This document shows, one piece after another, positions 21,059-24,486 of a stretch of DNA of 24,486 bases. The notes below the pieces were generated by a model that made no database searches, was not told the origin of the DNA, and saw only the letters and a program-made list of their open reading frames with translations. This stretch comes from Alphaproteobacteria bacterium (GTDB taxonomy: Bacteria; Pseudomonadota; Alphaproteobacteria; Rhodospirillales; Rhodospirillaceae), in assembly GCA_015228695.1 (NCBI GenBank), contig JADGDA010000007.1:1-24486 (forward strand), given 5' to 3'. The first letter of the stretch is position 1. Every line of letters begins with the position of its first letter. The translations under genes and the position numbers were made by a program.

Positions 21059-21804
21059 CCGGAAGGCCATGGGGATGGGCTGCGGCCGGGGTCCTCGCGC
21101 TCGTTCTCGCCGTGTCGTCCGACACGGCCCTGGCACAGTCGGTGACCCTCGACATGGGGGACCGCAGCGGGTCCACCAGCGGGCGGGTTCTGCAACTCGT
21201 CGCCCTGATGACGGTGTTGAGCGTGGCCCCCAGTCTTCTGGTCATGACCACGTCGTTCACCCGGATCGTCATCGTTCTGCACTTCGTCCGTCAGGCGCTC
21301 GGCACCCAGACCAGCCCCCCCAACATGGTCATTTCGGGGATGGCCCTGTTTCTGACCTTCTTCATCATGCAGCCGACCCTGGAAAAGGCCTACTACGACG
21401 GAATCGTGCCCCTGATCGATGGGCAGATCGAGGAAAACGAGGCCGTGGAACGGGTCGCCAGACCGTTTCACAGCTTCATGGCCCACAACGTCCGCCCCTC
21501 CGACGTCCAGCTTTTCATGGATATCTCGAAAACCCCGGCCGTCGCGGCCCAGGCCGACCTTCCGTTCAAGGTGCTGGTACCGGCCTTCATCATCAGCGAG
21601 CTGCGCCGGGCCTTCGAGATCGGCTTTCTGATCTACATGCCCTTCATCGTCATCGATATGGTCATCGCCTCCGTTCTGATGTCGATGGGCATGATGATGC
21701 TGCCGCCGGTCATGATGGCCTTGCCCTTCAAGCTGATCTTCTTCGTTCTGGTCGACGGCTGGGCCCTGCTGATCGGAAGTCTGTCCCAGAGCTTCAATCC
21801 CTAG
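21055..21804 (+). CDS. fliP: Flagellar export gate protein FliP
   Basis: The core subunit of the flagellar type III export gate (FliP5Q4R1). The 249-aa product has a cleavable signal (about residues 1-28, ending A-L-A before Q-S), then about four membrane helices. Signature stretches are M-T-T-S-F-T-R-I-V-I-V-L-H-F-V-R-Q-A-L-G near 64-83 and L-V-P-A-F-I-I-S-E-L-R-R-A-F-E-I-G-F near 174-191. A Met-rich helix, M-S-M-G-M-M-M-L-P-P-V, follows. ATG 21055 overlaps the fliO stop; the frame open upstream inside fliO is ignored. It ends the short plus-strand flagellar operon. Confidence 0.97.
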   Translation: MTGRPWGWAAAGVLALVLAVSSDTALAQSVTLDMGDRSGSTSGRVLQLVALMTVLSVAPSLLVMTTSFTRIVIVLHFVRQALGTQTSPPNMVISGMALFLTFFIMQPTLEKAYYDGIVPLIDGQIEENEAVERVARPFHSFMAHNVRPSDVQLFMDISKTPAVAAQADLPFKVLVPAFIISELRRAFEIGFLIYMPFIVIDMVIASVLMSMGMMMLPPVMMALPFKLIFFVLVDGWALLIGSLSQSFNP

Positions 21805-21818
21805 TGCACAGAAGCGGC

Positions 21819-21846
21819 TTGCCGCCTGGGCCGGGGACTGTATACT
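21819..21846 (+). promoter_or_regulatory. Probable sigma-70-type promoter of the PfkB-family kinase
   Basis: TTGCCG (21819-21824) and TATACT (21841-21846) are 16 bp apart, matching consensus at 4/6 and 5/6 positions. Transcription would start near 21853, leaving a leader of about 54 nt before the ATG at 21907. Confidence 0.5.
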
Positions 21847-21906
21847 GCGGCCCGTCGCAGGGCGACCCTGGTCCCACCCCCCCGATTATCGAGAAGGAAG
21901 GTCCCG

Positions 21907-22914
21907 ATGACGGATACCCGTTTCGACGTCGTCGCGATCGGCAACGCGATCGTGGATGTCCTTGCCCATACCGAGGACGCCTTTCTCGCGCGGCACGACC
22001 TGCCCAAGGGGGGCATGACTCTGATCGACTCCGGACAGGCGGACAATCTGTACCGGCTGATGGGGTCGGCCATCGAGTGTTCCGGCGGGTCGGCGGCGAA
22101 CACGGCGGCGGGCATCGCGGCGCTGGGCGGGCGCGCGGCCTATGTGGGCAAGGTGGCGGATGACGAACTGGGCCGGGTCTTCCGCCACGACATCGGCGCC
22201 ATCGGGGTCCATTACGGGACGCAGCCGCTGCGCGACGGCCGCTCCACCGCCCGCTGCCTCGTCCTGGTGTCGCCGGACGCCCAGCGGACCATGAACACCT
22301 ATCTGGGCGCGTGCGTCGAGCTGCATCCCGACGACATCGATCCCGATCTGATCCGTTCCGCCGCCGTCACCTATCTGGAGGGCTATCAGTGGGACGCCCC
22401 CAACGCCAAGCAGGCGATCCTGAAGGCGGCCAGGGTAGCGGAGGAGGCGGGGCGCAAGGTCGCCCTGTCCCTGTCGGATTCCTTTTGCGTCGATCGTCAC
22501 CGCGAGGAATTCCGCAACCTCGTCCACCATCACATCGACATCCTGTTCGCCAACGAGGACGAGATCAGGTCTCTGTACCAGGTCTCCACTTTCGGCGAGG
22601 CGGTGGCGGCCGTGCATGGTCATTGCGCCACCGTCGCCCTGACCCGTGGCGCCCACGGCTCGTCCGTCATCCACGAGGGCCGGGTGCTGAACGTGGCGGC
22701 GGAGCCCGTGGACCATGTGGTCGACACCACCGGAGCCGGGGATCTTTACGCCGCCGGCTTTCTTCATGGCTACACCACCGGCCGCGACGTGGAAACCTGC
22801 GCGCGCCTGGGGGGCATCGCTGCGGCCGAGATCATCGGCCACTTCGGCGCCCGCCCGGAAACATCCCTCTCGGCCCTTGTCAAGGCCACCCTGGCCCGGG
22901 ACCCCGGCGCCTGA
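21907..22914 (+). CDS. PfkB-family carbohydrate/nucleoside kinase, adenosine kinase-like
   Basis: A cytoplasmic ATP-dependent kinase of the ribokinase (PfkB) family, 335 aa. The N-terminal substrate motif is G-N-A-I-V-D-V-L (about residues 12-19), and the G-G-S-A-A-N-T-A-A-G-I-A-A-L-G block near 60-74 is PfkB signature 1. The C-terminal D-T-T-G-A-G-D-L-Y-A-A-G-F contains the catalytic base D279 and the anion hole, signature 2. The overall pattern, including M-N-T-Y-L-G-A and L-S-D-S-F-C-V-D, is that of adenosine kinase-like proteins of Alphaproteobacteria. Substrate cannot be fixed by sequence alone; adenosine, inosine/guanosine or a sugar are possible. AGGAAG lies 6 nt before ATG 21907. It is separated from typA by 21 bp and may share its transcript. 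Confidence 0.9.
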   Translation: MTDTRFDVVAIGNAIVDVLAHTEDAFLARHDLPKGGMTLIDSGQADNLYRLMGSAIECSGGSAANTAAGIAALGGRAAYVGKVADDELGRVFRHDIGAIGVHYGTQPLRDGRSTARCLVLVSPDAQRTMNTYLGACVELHPDDIDPDLIRSAAVTYLEGYQWDAPNAKQAILKAARVAEEAGRKVALSLSDSFCVDRHREEFRNLVHHHIDILFANEDEIRSLYQVSTFGEAVAAVHGHCATVALTRGAHGSSVIHEGRVLNVAAEPVDHVVDTTGAGDLYAAGFLHGYTTGRDVETCARLGGIAAAEIIGHFGARPETSLSALVKATLARDPGA

Positions 22915-22935
22915 ACCCCGTACCGACGGACGGTC

Positions 22936-24486
22936 ATGAATATCCGCAACATCGCCATCATCGCCCATGTCGACCACGGCAAGACGACTCTCGTGGACGC
23001 CCTGCTCCAGCAGAGCGGCACCTTCCGCGAGAATCAGAAGGTGCAGGAACGCGCCATGGACTCCAACGATCTGGAGCGTGAGCGCGGGATCACCATTCTC
23101 GCCAAATGCACCTCGGTGGACTGGGAGGGAATCCGCATCAACATCGTGGACACTCCGGGCCACGCCGATTTCGGGGGCGAGGTCGAACGCATCCTCGGCA
23201 TGGTGGACGGAGTGGTGGTCCTGGTGGACGCCGCCGAGGGGCCGTTGCCGCAGACCAAGTTCGTGGTCGGCAAGGCGCTCGCCCTCGGCCTGCGCCCCAT
23301 CGTGCTGATCAACAAGGTCGATCGCGGCGACGCCCGCCCCTATGAGGTCCACGACGAGGTGTTCGATCTGTTCGCGGCCCTGGACGCCGACGAGCGGCAA
23401 CTGGATTTTCCGACCCTTTACGCCTCCGGCCGCGACGGCTGGGCCGCGCCCGAGCTGGAAGGGCCGCGCACCAGCCTGCAACCCCTGTTCGAGCTGATTG
23501 CCCGCCATGTCCCCCCGCCGGAGCGGGACCTGGACAAGCCGTTCGCGATGCTGGCGACCACGCTGGAGGCCGATCCCTACCTGGGCCGGGTCCTGACCGG
23601 GCGGATTCAGCAGGGGATCATCAAGGTCAACATGCCGATCAAGGCCCTGTCGGGCGACGGCTCCGTGCTGGAAGCGGGCCGGGCGTCGAAGCTTCTGGCC
23701 TTTCGCGGCCTCAACCGGGTGCCGATCGAGCAGGCCGAGGCCGGAGACATCGTCGCCATCGCCGGCCTGACCAAGGCCAACGTCGCCGACACCCTGTGCG
23801 CTATGGAGGTCGGAGAGGCTCTGCCGTCCCATCCCATCGATCCGCCGACGCTGGCGATGACCTTTTCCGTCAACAACTCGCCCCTGGCCGGGCGCGAGGG
23901 CGACAAGGTGACCAGCCGGGTCATCGGCGCCCGCCTCGCCCGCGAGGCCGAGGGCAACGTCGCCTTCCGCATCGCCGAGACCGCCGACAAGGACGCCTTC
24001 GAGGTCGCCGGGCGCGGCGAACTGCAACTCGGCGTCCTGATCGAGACCATGCGCCGGGAGGGGTTCGAGCTGTCCATCTCCCGGCCGAGGGTGCTGCTGC
24101 GCACCGACGCGGACGGCACCATGCTGGAGCCGATCGAGGAGGTGGTGATCGACGTGGACGAGGAATTTTCCGGCGTCGTCGTCGAAAAGATGAACAACCG
24201 CAAGGCCGACATGGTCGGGCTCAAGCCCTCGGGCGGAGGCAAGGTGCGGATCAACTTCCACGCCCCCTCGCGCGGTCTGATCGGCTATCACGGCGAGTTT
24301 CTGACCGATACCCGGGGCACCGGGGTCATGAACCGCCTGTTCCACGGCTACGCCCCCTACAAGGGTCCGATCGAGGGCCGCCGCAACGGGGTTCTGATTT
24401 CGACCGAGGCCGGCGAGGCCGTGCCCTACGCCCTGTTCAACATCGAACCCAGGGGCCCGCTGTTCATCACCTCCGGGACCAAGGTC
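22936..24486 (+). CDS. typA: Ribosome-associated GTPase TypA/BipA (3' end outside the window)
   Basis: TypA/BipA is a translational GTPase of the EF-G group that binds ribosomes, aids 50S assembly and matters under cold or other stress. The window holds the first 517 codons of a protein usually near 600 aa. The GTP-binding motifs are intact: A10-H-V-D-H-G-K-T17 (G1), G-I-T (G2) in R-G-I-T-I-L-A, D72-T-P-G-H (G3) and N126-K-V-D129 (G4). Domain II, the EF-G-like domains and the start of the BipA-specific C-terminal domain (S-R-G-L-I-G-Y and beyond) follow. ATG 22936 has only a weak G-rich ribosome site and lies 21 bp after the kinase gene, so coupling or co-transcription is likely. It is cut by the window end, not by mutation. 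Confidence 0.97.
   Translation, partial: MNIRNIAIIAHVDHGKTTLVDALLQQSGTFRENQKVQERAMDSNDLERERGITILAKCTSVDWEGIRINIVDTPGHADFGGEVERILGMVDGVVVLVDAAEGPLPQTKFVVGKALALGLRPIVLINKVDRGDARPYEVHDEVFDLFAALDADERQLDFPTLYASGRDGWAAPELEGPRTSLQPLFELIARHVPPPERDLDKPFAMLATTLEADPYLGRVLTGRIQQGIIKVNMPIKALSGDGSVLEAGRASKLLAFRGLNRVPIEQAEAGDIVAIAGLTKANVADTLCAMEVGEALPSHPIDPPTLAMTFSVNNSPLAGREGDKVTSRVIGARLAREAEGNVAFRIAETADKDAFEVAGRGELQLGVLIETMRREGFELSISRPRVLLRTDADGTMLEPIEEVVIDVDEEFSGVVVEKMNNRKADMVGLKPSGGGKVRINFHAPSRGLIGYHGEFLTDTRGTGVMNRLFHGYAPYKGPIEGRRNGVLISTEAGEAVPYALFNIEPRGPLFITSGTKV

Noticed and set aside
22936..24486. typA as a truncated gene
   Set aside because: The frame is open to the last base, so the missing end is due only to the window boundary.

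Overview
The window is high-GC DNA from an alphaproteobacterium, most likely a Rhodospirillales-type flagellated bacterium. The case rests on CckA, the CtrA-pathway kinase confined to Alphaproteobacteria, sitting directly after flhB; on TTAA-N7-TTAA (CtrA-type) sites; on MsrP/MsrQ; and on strong G/C third-position bias in the clear genes. No species can be named from the sequence alone.

Layout. (1) 1-350, minus: N-terminal part of a TetR-type regulator, followed by a 540-bp gene-free region with a CtrA-like box. (2) 893-2449: leuA. (3) 2601-8085: the rod-shape and elongasome operon mreB-mreC-mreD-mrdA(PBP2)-rodA, tightly packed and preceded by a cluster of short perfect palindromes. (4) 8228-8608: a single Flp pilin gene with its own CRP-consensus promoter, a 5' UTR stem-loop and a strong intrinsic terminator. 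(5) 8674-10193: msrP-msrQ, periplasmic methionine sulfoxide repair. (6) 10209-13253: a Do/Deg-family periplasmic serine protease, a glyoxalase II (gloB) and phoU.

(7) 13378-19884, minus strand: flgB-flgC-fliE-fliQ-fliR-flhB-cckA followed by an unrecognised one-pass membrane protein. This operon encodes proximal rod parts, type III export-gate subunits and the hybrid kinase CckA. (8) 20053-21804, plus strand, divergent from (7): a small FlhB-like C-terminal-domain protein, an unrecognised 110-aa protein, fliO and fliP. (9) 21907-24486: a PfkB-family (adenosine kinase-like) sugar/nucleoside kinase and the first 517 codons of typA/bipA, which runs off the window.

The divergent flagellar region (19885-20052) holds a perfect TTAA-N7-TTAA box. 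In characterised Alphaproteobacteria CckA feeds phosphate to CtrA, which activates early flagellar genes. Here the kinase gene lies at the end of an operon that appears to be headed by a CtrA box, which suggests feedback. Most of the window is conserved core genome. I see no insertion sequences, CRISPR arrays, phage genes, tRNAs or rRNAs. The parts worth a second look are regulatory DNA and two small unrecognised proteins.
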